Below are positions 1 through 7,830 of a stretch of 64,000 bases of DNA, piece by piece; the stretch's first letter is position 1, and the number at the start of each line of letters is the position of its first letter. The stretch comes from Microbulbifer elongatus (GTDB taxonomy: Bacteria; Pseudomonadota; Gammaproteobacteria; Pseudomonadales; Cellvibrionaceae). Below the pieces are notes generated by a model that worked only from the letters and a program-made list of their open reading frames with translations, was not told the origin of the DNA and made no database searches. The position numbers and the translations under genes are program-made. Location of the stretch: NCBI RefSeq assembly GCF_020524885.1, contig NZ_JAIVKJ010000002.1:434001-498000 (forward strand). Reading direction: 5' to 3'.

Positions 1-1098
1 CAGGCACACCTGTTCGAACACCTTGGTGACCTGGCACTGGGCAAAGACTTCGCTGTTGGCCAGCTCGCGCCCCATGGACTTGGCGCCATTGCCGGAACCG
101 GGAAGCTCACTGCTCCAGCCCAGGTGCATGTTTGGTCCTTCCCGCCAGTAGTTGTCCCATTTGTCATCGGGAATCACGAATCCGTAAGGGAAGGTCGCAC
201 TGTTGATGTGGTGCTTGGCCGTTACCCGGGTCCCGGTAGCGGGATCTGTTTCGCCGGCGCTGTTGTATTGCAGGCGGCCATCTTCACCGGTGGGGTCGTT
301 TTCCACATCGTAGTCGTAGGTGTAATAGGCAAACGCCTGGGCCATCGGGTCCATGCCGCTGTGACAACCCACGCAGTTGTTCTGGAATACCCTGCTGTCG
401 CCACCGGGGCTGCGGCTCACGTCCTGGCGGATGCGATCCGGTGGCCTTGAAGTGTCGTGCACCTGTTCCAGATCGCGGCACAGGTGGTTCATCAGGGTGA
501 AGCGGAACATGGCGCGGTTGGTACCAGCGTAAAAGAAGGCCTTGGCCCCGCCACGTGTAGTCATAACGCCGGCGGTAGCTTCACCGGGCAGGCCGGTGAC
601 CGAAGACTGGGTCTGACGTTCCAGCGCTGCCTGCAGTGGATAGCCGCTGTGCTCGAGTTCTTCGTAGTGGTTGTTGTTGCTGTTGCTGTAGGCCGGAAGA
701 CCCAGGCCGGAAGCGCCGGTATAGATGATGTCGCCGGAGAGTATCTCGCGAAAGTCTACATCGTCGCGCACCATGCCAATCACCGTCGCGGTGTAGTCAT
801 TCAGCGGGGCGAAGTTGTCGCCGTCGCGATTGGTCCACGGGGTGACCAGGTTCTTCAGTGTCACATTGTAGAAGGCATCGTTATCCATGGCCTTGTAGGC
901 TGCGGCCTGAGCATTGCTATTGGCAATGTCTTCGGCCATTTCCTTTAACACCTCGACATCGGGTTTGATGCCGGTGATGCGGCTGTGGATTCTCGCTGCC
1001 TGCTCTTCCGGTCCGGCAAAGGCGGGGGCGGTGAGCGAGGCGCTAACACAGGTGGTCGCCGCGAGCAGCAGGCGCGCAGCGGACGATTTTATATTCAT
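1..1098 (-). CDS. Secreted CxxCH (c-type haem-binding) protein, partial
   Basis: An open frame enters from the left window edge and reads 366 codons without a stop, so the C-terminus is missing. The ATG at 1098 starts a clear signal peptide (about residues 1-28, ending near PAFAG). One CxxCH motif (C242, C245, H246) is followed by SGMDPMAQAF. That context resembles the haem-type motif of the DUF1588/DUF1592 group of Planctomycete-cytochrome-like proteins, which is a resemblance by eye only. The protein is probably periplasmic or surface-exposed and could carry covalent haem. It diverges from the lipoprotein gene at 1429, which also has CxxCH motifs, so the two may act together. The substrate is unknown. 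Confidence 0.75.
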   Translation of the reverse strand, partial: MNIKSSAARLLLAATTCVSASLTAPAFAGPEEQAARIHSRITGIKPDVEVLKEMAEDIANSNAQAAAYKAMDNDAFYNVTLKNLVTPWTNRDGDNFAPLNDYTATVIGMVRDDVDFREILSGDIIYTGASGLGLPAYSNSNNNHYEELEHSGYPLQAALERQTQSSVTGLPGEATAGVMTTRGGAKAFFYAGTNRAMFRFTLMNHLCRDLEQVHDTSRPPDRIRQDVSRSPGGDSRVFQNNCVGCHSGMDPMAQAFAYYTYDYDVENDPTGEDGRLQYNSAGETDPATGTRVTAKHHINSATFPYGFVIPDDKWDNYWREGPNMHLGWSSELPGSGNGAKSMGRELANSEVFAQCQVTKVFEQVCL

Positions 1099-1428
1099 GG
1101 GCGGGTACGCGTTGGGTTCTCGTCGCGCCGGCAGGGAGTTGAGAGCTTCCAGCGCGTTCTTATTTGCCTATTAACCGGTCACCGATACTAAAGAATGCTG
1201 AATGATTCGCCAGCGGCAAAAAGATAAAGCGTGTGCTGGTTGGCAAAAACCTTGTGCGCAGCTTGAGACTGTGCGGGGCAATCGTGAAAATCAGGACACA
1301 ACACACCACCTGCATTTGTTGTACGTTAGTACCAGTTATTCCGCGGTGCTCACAGTGAGTGATCACTTGTAAACAGTAACGCGTCCTCAGGGAAGCGGTG
1401 GTGATGGCATTGATACGAGGATCGCCCC
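1099..1428. promoter_or_regulatory. Divergent intergenic region with two adjacent palindromes
   Basis: These 330 bases separate two divergent genes for CxxCH proteins and must hold both promoters. I see no convincing -35/-10 pair. Two short perfect palindromes lie next to each other: CTCACaGTGAG at 1349-1359 and AGTGATCACT at 1358-1367. They could be operator half-sites for one regulator controlling both genes, which is inference. No other gene is seen here. Confidence 0.4.
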
Positions 1429-4119
1429 TTGAATAAATTTCGTACGCTGGCCGCGACTGCCGGCGGACTTTTCTCGCTGCTGCTACTTGCCGGGTGTTCC
1501 GGTGGGAGTGGTGAAGGTTCCAGTCTCGGCGGAGGCGACCAGGCAGAAGACCCGGTAGTAGTGGATTACCCTGTGGTCTATGTGCGTCGCGCCCTGAACA
1601 GGGATGACGAAGACGCATTGATGGGCGATGATCTCTACGCACCATCTACCTTCAACCCCGGCGCGGAACTGGTAATGCGCGATCGCGCCACTGCCACAGC
1701 GCCAGAGCGGATACTTACGGAAGGCCTGTTTGTCAGCGACGAAGAGGCGGGCATCGTGTTTGAAGGCGGTTATGACGTAAAAGATCTGGCAGTCTCTGCC
1801 GATGGCGCCCAACTGGCGTTTGCCATGCGTGCGCCCAATATCGAAGGCCTGGATGACGACGAGCAGCCCAGCTGGAATATCTGGCTGTATGAATTTGAAT
1901 CCGCAGAGCTGAAGCGGGTGATTCAATCTGACCTGATTGCGGAAGAGGGCGACGATATCGCCCCCGCATTTTTGCCGGACGGTCGTATCACTTTCACCTC
2001 TACCCGTCAGCGGCGGTCTCGCGCGCTGTTGCTGGACGACAACAAGCCACAATTCTCGGCGCTCGCCGAAAACCTGGATGAACCTGCATTCGTGCTGCAC
2101 GTCATGGAAGCGGACGGCAGTGATATCCAGCAGATTTCCTACAACCAGAGTCACGACCTTTCTCCCACGGTCCTGTTTAATGGTCGCATCCTGTTTACCC
2201 GCTGGGACAATATGGGCGGTGTGGACCGCCTGAGTCTGTATACCGTTAAACCGGATGGTACCGACCTGCAGTTCCACTACGGCTACCACAGCCAGGCAAC
2301 CGGAACGGGTACCGGATCTGATCCGGTGCCTGCCGCCTTCAGTAAACCCCAGCAGATGCCGGACGGGCGAATTCTCGTCACCCTGCGTGCGCCTGAGGGG
2401 ATTACCTACGGCGGCGATATGGTGGTGATCGATGCGGAAAACTTTACCGAGGCCTACAGCGAGCCGGAACAGCAAGGTGTGCTGCAGGGGCAGGAGTCAC
2501 TTTCGGTAGAGCAGGTAATCACCGACGGTGGCCTGTCGCCGCACGGACTGTTTGCCAATGCCTGGGCGTTTCACGATGGCACCAGCCGCCTGCTGGTGAG
2601 CTGGAGTGAATGCCGGGTGATCGACCCGGAAACGGAATTACCGCAGCCGTGTACCGATGAGTGGCTGGCAACCCCGGATATTGTTCCCGCCGACCCGCTC
2701 TACGGTCTGTGGATTTATGACTACGTAGAGGGCACGCAGCGCCCGATCATTCAGCCTGTCGAAGGGGAAATGATCAGCGAGGCAGTGACCGCGGATACCC
2801 GCCCGGTACCGGAATTTATCCCGCAGCCCATCCCCGGGATCGATATTGATCGCGACCTGTTCGATGAAGGGATGGCGGTACTCGATATTCGCAGCGTGTA
2901 CGATTTTGATGGCACCGCCGCACTGGATATTGCCGCAGTCGCTGACCCGATGCAGACCACCGCCGCCGAGCGCCCCGCGCGTTTTCTGCGGGTGGTCAAA
3001 GCAGTGGGTATTCCCGACGAGGACACCCGCGACTTCGATCGCTCGGCGTTTGGACGCAACCGCTCCCAGCTGATGCGGGAAATTATCGGCTACACGCCGA
3101 TCCAGCCGGACGGTTCGGTGCGTGTGAAAGTGCCTGCGGATATGCCCCTGGCAATTTCCGTGGTGGATGCCAATGGCCGCCGTATTGTTGGCCGTCATAA
3201 TAACTGGCTGCAGTTCCGCGCCGGTGAAGTGCGCATGTGCCAGGGTTGCCACAGTCGAGATAGCGAAGTGCCTCACGGGCGCACCGACAAGCAGCCTGAG
3301 TCCGCCTGGGCCGGTGCCGCCACCAGCGCCGCCCCCTTCCCAAATACCGAGCCCGCGCTCACCGCGGATATGGGTGAGACCATGGCCCAGCTCATGGCGC
3401 GCGTGGCCGGTCACCCGGAACTCGAGGGGGATCTCGTCTTCTCTGATCTGTGGACGGATGCCGCCCTGCGGGCAAAAGACCCCAGCAGTGCGCTGCTGAT
3501 GAGTGAACTGCTGACCCCGGCACCTACGACGGTCGCCTGTCAGAGTACCTGGACCAGCGCCTGCCGCTCGGTAATCCACTACCAGGCACACATCCAGCCC
3601 ATCTGGGATCTGCCGCGGGAGATTACCGATGCAGACGGCAACGTACTGGAAGATCGTACCTGTACCGCCTGCCACAGCAACCGCGATGCCGCTGGCATGG
3701 CCCAGGTGCCTCCCGGGCAGCTGGATCTGCGCGGCGACCAGTCCGGGGTAAACAACAATTTCAGCACCTCCTATGTGGAGTTGATCTTCGACAACCCCAC
3801 CGAGGAACTGCGCGATGGCGCGGTACAGAATGTGCTGGTGCAGGATACCGACGACGACGGCAACCCCCTGTTTGAAACGGATGAAGAGGGGGAGCTGATT
3901 CTCGATGCCGATGGCAACCCGATTCCTGTTATGGTTACCGTCAATATCCAGCGGATCATGAACACCAATGGGGCCAACGCCAGCCGCTTCTTTGAAGTTT
4001 TCGGGTCGGGCGGTTTCCACGAAGGTGAATTGTCCGCGGCGGAATTGCGTTTGATTTCAGAGTGGCTGGACATCGGTGCGCAGTACTACAACAACCCCTT
4101 TGAAGCACCGGTCGACTAA
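1429..4119 (+). CDS. Beta-propeller (PD40-like) lipoprotein with two CxxCH motifs
   Basis: An 896-residue lipoprotein. It starts at TTG (1429) preceded by GAGGA. The signal peptide ends in a lipobox (LLLAGC, about residues 18-23). Residues about 100-400 contain several WD/PD40-like strands of the type FLPDGRITFTS, VLFNGRILFTR and MPDGRILVTLR, pointing to a beta-propeller. Two haem-type motifs follow: C604-x2-C607-H608 and C745-x2-C748-H749. The middle part may relate to the domain found in hydrazine synthase alpha-like proteins, but I could not test that. A role as an outer-membrane-anchored di-haem or metal-binding redox protein is inferred. It heads a plus-strand run reaching 7630, and its stop lies 3 bases before the next ATG. 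Confidence 0.8.
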   Translation: MNKFRTLAATAGGLFSLLLLAGCSGGSGEGSSLGGGDQAEDPVVVDYPVVYVRRALNRDDEDALMGDDLYAPSTFNPGAELVMRDRATATAPERILTEGLFVSDEEAGIVFEGGYDVKDLAVSADGAQLAFAMRAPNIEGLDDDEQPSWNIWLYEFESAELKRVIQSDLIAEEGDDIAPAFLPDGRITFTSTRQRRSRALLLDDNKPQFSALAENLDEPAFVLHVMEADGSDIQQISYNQSHDLSPTVLFNGRILFTRWDNMGGVDRLSLYTVKPDGTDLQFHYGYHSQATGTGTGSDPVPAAFSKPQQMPDGRILVTLRAPEGITYGGDMVVIDAENFTEAYSEPEQQGVLQGQESLSVEQVITDGGLSPHGLFANAWAFHDGTSRLLVSWSECRVIDPETELPQPCTDEWLATPDIVPADPLYGLWIYDYVEGTQRPIIQPVEGEMISEAVTADTRPVPEFIPQPIPGIDIDRDLFDEGMAVLDIRSVYDFDGTAALDIAAVADPMQTTAAERPARFLRVVKAVGIPDEDTRDFDRSAFGRNRSQLMREIIGYTPIQPDGSVRVKVPADMPLAISVVDANGRRIVGRHNNWLQFRAGEVRMCQGCHSRDSEVPHGRTDKQPESAWAGAATSAAPFPNTEPALTADMGETMAQLMARVAGHPELEGDLVFSDLWTDAALRAKDPSSALLMSELLTPAPTTVACQSTWTSACRSVIHYQAHIQPIWDLPREITDADGNVLEDRTCTACHSNRDAAGMAQVPPGQLDLRGDQSGVNNNFSTSYVELIFDNPTEELRDGAVQNVLVQDTDDDGNPLFETDEEGELILDADGNPIPVMVTVNIQRIMNTNGANASRFFEVFGSGGFHEGELSAAELRLISEWLDIGAQYYNNPFEAPVD

Positions 4120-4122
4120 ACA

Positions 4123-4974
4123 ATGAATTGCCAGTCCGGAAAAAGAACTTTCAGCCTTGGCGCGCTGCTCGGCGGTCTGTTGCTTGCTGTTCAACCCGCG
4201 GCGCTTTCGGCTGCAGACGAACCGGCACGCCAGGAGCCGCCGGTGGTGGAGAGCTTCTCTGCCCGCCAGTTTGGCGAGCGCATTCCCACAGATCTGCCGG
4301 ACGACGTCGAGCAGGTGGTGAACGGTGCTGAATTCCTCAATCTGTACACCGGCCCCGGGCGCGGTTATGTAATCGACGATGTAGTGGAGTACGGCGAGCG
4401 CCTGTGGCTGCTGAAGCGCCGCACCGACTGGGTCAAGGTGATGACCCGCACCGGCAAAACCGGCTGGGCGAAGATTTCTGATCTCGATGAAATCTTCGCA
4501 GCCGAAGGTGAGCAGGTGGCCGTTCCCACTCCGGGTATCGACGACTACCGCGATCAGGGCTTCCGGCTCGGATTCGCTTACGGGGATTTCGAAGGCGCAA
4601 ATTCCCTGGGGTTGTCTCTCGGTTATCGCTTTACCGAAAATATATCCGCCGAGCTGCGGGCAGCGCAGACTATCGGGGCCTACTCCGACAGCCAGACCTA
4701 CCAGGTAGCGCTGCTGCACAAGCCCTTCCCGCAGTGGCGGCTCTCGCCCTACTTCCTGCTTGGTACGGGTATCAATATCACCTCGCCAAACGCCACCATC
4801 GTCGCCACCGAAGATCGCCAGGACACTACCATGCTGACCGGTATCGGCGTGACCACTTATCTGTCCCGCCGCTTTGCGCTGCGCGCGGAAGTTGCCAATC
4901 ACTACCTGCTCACTTCGCGGGAAAACAACCAGGAGATAGTCGAATGGAAGCTCGGATTCGACGTATTTATGTGA
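4123..4974 (+). CDS. SH3b domain plus outer-membrane beta-barrel protein
   Basis: A 283-residue exported protein with a signal peptide (about residues 1-30, ending LSAAD). Residues about 65-125 look like a bacterial SH3 domain (NLYTGPGRGYVIDDVVEYGE, then a segment ending KTGWAKISDL). Residues about 140-283 alternate as in a small outer-membrane barrel and end in an aromatic-rich strand (KLGFDVF). It follows the beta-propeller lipoprotein by 3 bases. Its stop TGA overlaps the GTG of the next gene, so the three genes are probably translated together. The SH3 part could bind peptidoglycan or a partner in the periplasm. Function is unknown. Confidence 0.8.
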   Translation: MNCQSGKRTFSLGALLGGLLLAVQPAALSAADEPARQEPPVVESFSARQFGERIPTDLPDDVEQVVNGAEFLNLYTGPGRGYVIDDVVEYGERLWLLKRRTDWVKVMTRTGKTGWAKISDLDEIFAAEGEQVAVPTPGIDDYRDQGFRLGFAYGDFEGANSLGLSLGYRFTENISAELRAAQTIGAYSDSQTYQVALLHKPFPQWRLSPYFLLGTGINITSPNATIVATEDRQDTTMLTGIGVTTYLSRRFALRAEVANHYLLTSRENNQEIVEWKLGFDVFM

Positions 4975-5726
4975 AAAATCTACTGCGCGTGCGCCTGGCG
5001 GCGTCCGGCGGTGCTCGGAATGCTCATGTATCACATATACACTCCGCTTCCTGTGTTCCGGCGGCCACAACCAGCCTCCCGCTCGCGACGATTTTTAGGA
5101 ATATCGCTTGCGCCCTGTCTATCGCCGGGTTTTCCTCGCTTTCACTGGCCCAGGGCGATGCCGTGATCGACGAGATCATTTCCCCGGATCTGGAGCGCCG
5201 CGAAATTCGCGAGGCCAAAATCGACAGTGAGGATTTCGAATTTACCGCTTACCTCGGTGGCATCATGAATGTGGAAGATTTCGGCAGTAACGCTCTCTAC
5301 GGCGGCAGTCTTGCCTACCACATCAATGAAGACTTTTTCATGGAGGCGGCCTACGGCCAGACCACCCTGGGTGAGTCCAGCTACGAGCGCCTCAGCGGTT
5401 CCGCACCGCTGCTTACCGAGGAAGAGCGCGAGCTCTCCATGTACAACCTGTCGCTGGCCTGGAACTTCCTGCCTGGGGAAATTTTCATTTTCGACAAGTG
5501 GGCACTGAACAGTAACCTGTACCTGATTGGTGGCGTGGGCAATACCAGTTTTGCCGACCAGGAGCACTTCACCTACAACGTGGGTGTGGGGGTGCGTATG
5601 CTGGCCCAGGACTGGCTGGCCCTGCGCCTGGATATGCGCGACCACATTTTCGAGCACGAAATTTTTGGTGAGCCGCTGACCACCAACAACCTTTCCGCCC
5701 AGCTGGGCATTTCCATTTATTTCTGA
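4971..5726 (+). CDS. Outer-membrane beta-barrel protein with a repeat-derived N-terminus
   Basis: A 251-residue protein whose C-terminal two thirds resemble the barrel of the preceding gene and end in a barrel-type strand (SAQLGISIYF). The best start is GTG at 4971, which overlaps the previous stop (GTGA). An in-frame ATG at 4944 is possible but lies deeper in the upstream gene. Residues about 4-42 (from LLRVRLAASG to LPLATIF) are encoded by a copy of the palindromic repeat also found at 58152-58296. A normal signal-peptide core follows (RNIACALSIAGFSSLSLAQG). No ATG, GTG or TTG lies between the repeat and that core. The repeat therefore seems to have inserted in frame into the n-region of the signal peptide. 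Confidence 0.75.
   Translation: MKNLLRVRLAASGGARNAHVSHIHSASCVPAATTSLPLATIFRNIACALSIAGFSSLSLAQGDAVIDEIISPDLERREIREAKIDSEDFEFTAYLGGIMNVEDFGSNALYGGSLAYHINEDFFMEAAYGQTTLGESSYERLSGSAPLLTEEERELSMYNLSLAWNFLPGEIFIFDKWALNSNLYLIGGVGNTSFADQEHFTYNVGVGVRMLAQDWLALRLDMRDHIFEHEIFGEPLTTNNLSAQLGISIYF
4979..5101 (+). repeat. Palindromic dispersed repeat, copy A (inside a coding region)
   Basis: About 120 bases align with 58170-58292 with, by my hand count, roughly one mismatch in seven. The longest shared blocks are GGCGGCGTCCGGCGGT, ATGCTCATGTAT and GTTCCGGCGGCCAC. The ends form an inverted pair (AAAAATC and GATTTTT). This copy is open in the reading frame of the outer-membrane protein at 4971. Confidence 0.8.
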
Positions 5727-5763
5727 TTGATAAGAAACTGACAAAAACAACCGGAGAAACCCG

Positions 5764-6249
5764 ATGCGTAAACTGATTGCCGCTCTCTGTACCAGTGCTG
5801 CATTACTGGCGGGCGCGCCAGCTTCCGCCAATATGCCTGCCGCGGACTTTACCCTCGCCTCCCTCAAGGACGGCAACCTCAAGCTGAGCGAACAGCGCGG
5901 CGAAGTGATCATGCTCAACTTCTGGGCCTCCTGGTGCGGCCCTTGCCGCGAGGAAATGCCGCTGCTGAACGACCTGCATGCGCGCTACGAGCCGGTGGGT
6001 TTTCAGGTGTGGGGCGTCAATGTGGATGCCAACCGTGAAGACGCACAGGCCATGCTGAACAAGATACCGGTGGAATTCCCGGTGCTGTTCGACTCCCAGA
6101 GTGACGTGAGCAAATTGTTCGGAGTAGAGGCCATGCCCAGCTCGGTATTTATCGATCGCGACGGCAATGTGCGTTACGTGCACAAGGGCTACCGCACCGG
6201 CGACGAAGCCGAGTACAAGAAAATCATCAAGGAACTGATCCGGGAATAA
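5764..6249 (+). CDS. TlpA/ResA-type periplasmic thioredoxin
   Basis: A 161-residue protein with a signal peptide (about residues 1-22) and one thioredoxin-like domain. The redox motif is WCGPC with C58 and C61, and the cis-proline loop is in MPSSVFID. Proteins of this family usually reduce disulfides in the periplasm, for example in apocytochromes before haem attachment. That fits neighbours with CxxCH motifs upstream and a cysteine-tailed lipoprotein only 3 bases downstream. A clear Shine-Dalgarno (GGAGAA) precedes the ATG. The client protein is inferred, not shown. Confidence 0.88.
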   Translation: MRKLIAALCTSAALLAGAPASANMPAADFTLASLKDGNLKLSEQRGEVIMLNFWASWCGPCREEMPLLNDLHARYEPVGFQVWGVNVDANREDAQAMLNKIPVEFPVLFDSQSDVSKLFGVEAMPSSVFIDRDGNVRYVHKGYRTGDEAEYKKIIKELIRE

Positions 6250-6252
6250 GCC

Positions 6253-6483
6253 ATGAGCAAACGCGCGCTTCTCTTGTTGCCTGTCATGCTGCTGCTCGGC
6301 GGATGTGAAACCCTGATGCCGGAGCCCTGGGTAAAGCCCTACGAGCGACACTATCTCGCCGATCCCATCATGAGTTTTGAACGGGACCCGGTAGCGGCGG
6401 GCTATATGAACCATGTATACGAAGCGCGCGAAGCGGCCCGCGGCGCGGAAGGTGGCTCCGGAGGCGGCTGTGGCTGTAACTGA
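6253..6483 (+). CDS. DUF4266 small lipoprotein with Cys-Gly tail
   Basis: A 76-residue lipoprotein. The lipobox is LLGGC at about residues 15-19. The central part (EPWVKPYERHYLADPIM, then MNHVYEAREA) is typical of the DUF4266 family as I know it. The C-terminus is glycine-rich and ends GGGCGCN, with two cysteines within the last four residues. It lies 3 bases after the thioredoxin gene, and its stop is next to the GTG of the DUF3570 gene. Thioredoxin, DUF4266 and DUF3570 genes often occur together. Their function is not established. The tail could bind metal or form a disulfide handled by the thioredoxin (inference). Confidence 0.85.
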   Translation: MSKRALLLLPVMLLLGGCETLMPEPWVKPYERHYLADPIMSFERDPVAAGYMNHVYEAREAARGAEGGSGGGCGCN

Positions 6484-6484
6484 T

Positions 6485-7630
6485 GTGAAGAGACTGCTGT
6501 CTCTACTGGCGGTCTCCCTGCTGACGACCAATGCATTTGCCGCTGTGTTGCCAGAAGAGCGTGCGGACACGATGTACCACGCCTACAGTGGTGGCGGGGT
6601 GACCATTGATGGGCCCTCGGTGCTGGTGCGTAAAAACATTGGCAACTCGGTTTCATTGTCTGCCAACTACTACGTGGACATGATTTCCGGTGCGTCCATC
6701 GACGTGCAGGCCACCGCCAGCCCCTATGAAGAACAGCGGGACGAGTTTTCTCTGGGGGCGGATTATCTGGTGGAGAAGACCACCATGAGCCTGAATTACA
6801 CCAACTCCAGTGAAAGTGACTACCAGGCGGAAACGGTTGGTTTTGGTATCAGCCAGGATTTCTTTGGCGATCTCAGTACCTTGTCAATGCGCGCGAGTTA
6901 CGGCAGCGACACGGTCATGCGCAATGACGACGGCGACTTTTCCGATTTCGCCGAGCACCGCCGCTACTCCCTCGGCTGGAGCCAGATTCTTACCACCAAA
7001 CTGATTGCCGAGCTGAGTGTTGAAACCGTCTCCGACGAAGGGTTCCTGAACAACCCTTATCGGAGCGTGCGCTATCTCAACCCGGGTACTGAACTCGGGT
7101 TTTCCTATCAGTCCGAGCTGTATCCGAGGACCCGTAACAGTGATGCGGTAGCCCTGCGTGCCAAGTATATGTTGCCCTACCGGGCGGCGATCAAAAGCGA
7201 ATACCGGCGCTACGCGGACAGCTGGGGTATTAGTTCCAACAATCTGGAGCTGCGCTACACCCACCCGCTGGAAGAAAAGAGCCTGATCCTTGAAGGCAAG
7301 CTTCGTTTTTACAAGCAGGCGGGAGCAGACTTCTACAGCGATTTGTTCCCCTACGCAGATGCCACCAACTTCCGCGCCCGTGACAAGGAGCTGAGTGATT
7401 TCACCACCACCGCCATCGGGTTCGGCGCGACCTATCAATTGCCGGAGCGCTGGGCACTGTTCAACCGCAGGAATACGGTGAATCTCTACTGGGATTACAT
7501 ATTTTTTGACTACGACAACTTCCACGATGTGCGGGTACACGACGGCAGCACCGACTACCTGCCCGGGGAAGAGCCCACTTACAGCTTCAATGCCCATGTA
7601 GTGCGACTTTTCTGGTCCATGTGGTTCTGA
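6485..7630 (+). CDS. DUF3570 family outer-membrane protein
   Basis: A 381-residue protein. The chosen start is GTG at 6485, one base after the previous stop, giving the signal peptide (M)KRLLSLLAVSLLTTNAFA. The frame is open further upstream to an ATG at 6413, but that start would overlap the DUF4266 gene and bury the signal peptide. The mature part (TMYHAYSGGGVTIDGPSVLV, DMISGASIDV) matches the DUF3570 family. Alternating strands and a final aromatic strand (VVRLFWSMWF) suggest a large outer-membrane barrel. It is the last gene of the 1429-7630 run. No ApbE-type flavin transferase, a frequent partner elsewhere, is present here. Confidence 0.88.
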   Translation: MKRLLSLLAVSLLTTNAFAAVLPEERADTMYHAYSGGGVTIDGPSVLVRKNIGNSVSLSANYYVDMISGASIDVQATASPYEEQRDEFSLGADYLVEKTTMSLNYTNSSESDYQAETVGFGISQDFFGDLSTLSMRASYGSDTVMRNDDGDFSDFAEHRRYSLGWSQILTTKLIAELSVETVSDEGFLNNPYRSVRYLNPGTELGFSYQSELYPRTRNSDAVALRAKYMLPYRAAIKSEYRRYADSWGISSNNLELRYTHPLEEKSLILEGKLRFYKQAGADFYSDLFPYADATNFRARDKELSDFTTTAIGFGATYQLPERWALFNRRNTVNLYWDYIFFDYDNFHDVRVHDGSTDYLPGEEPTYSFNAHVVRLFWSMWF

Positions 7631-7663
7631 TCACCCGGTAAGTTTGCTCAAAAATTGATTTAC

Positions 7664-7682
7664 AGGGGCCGCAAAGGCCCCT
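7664..7682 (+). terminator. Hairpin after the DUF3570 gene
   Basis: A stem of 7 bp (AGGGGCC/GGCCCCT) with a five-base loop lies 33 bases after the stop. There is no T-run, so intrinsic termination is possible but weak. Confidence 0.4.
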
Positions 7683-7830
7683 AAAGTTCGCCGGCTTCCC
7701 GGTGAGCCCAAAAGTCCGGGCCCTCTCCCTTCCTCGAGGATGCTCACCTGCCGCTGCCGGCACCTACCTTCACAGCCTGGCAGTGTTTTCCTTCTCTGGT
7801 TTCGTTTGAACCTGTACCCGGGTGGGGCTC

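Noticed and set aside
2638..4020. Minus-strand open frame (460 codons) opposite the beta-propeller lipoprotein
   Set aside because: Shadow. The plus strand has the lipobox and two CxxCH motifs in one frame.
4734..4970. Upstream extension of the second outer-membrane protein gene
   Set aside because: It overlaps the preceding gene by up to 240 bases, and the added residues have no family resemblance. The GTG at 4971 is favoured.
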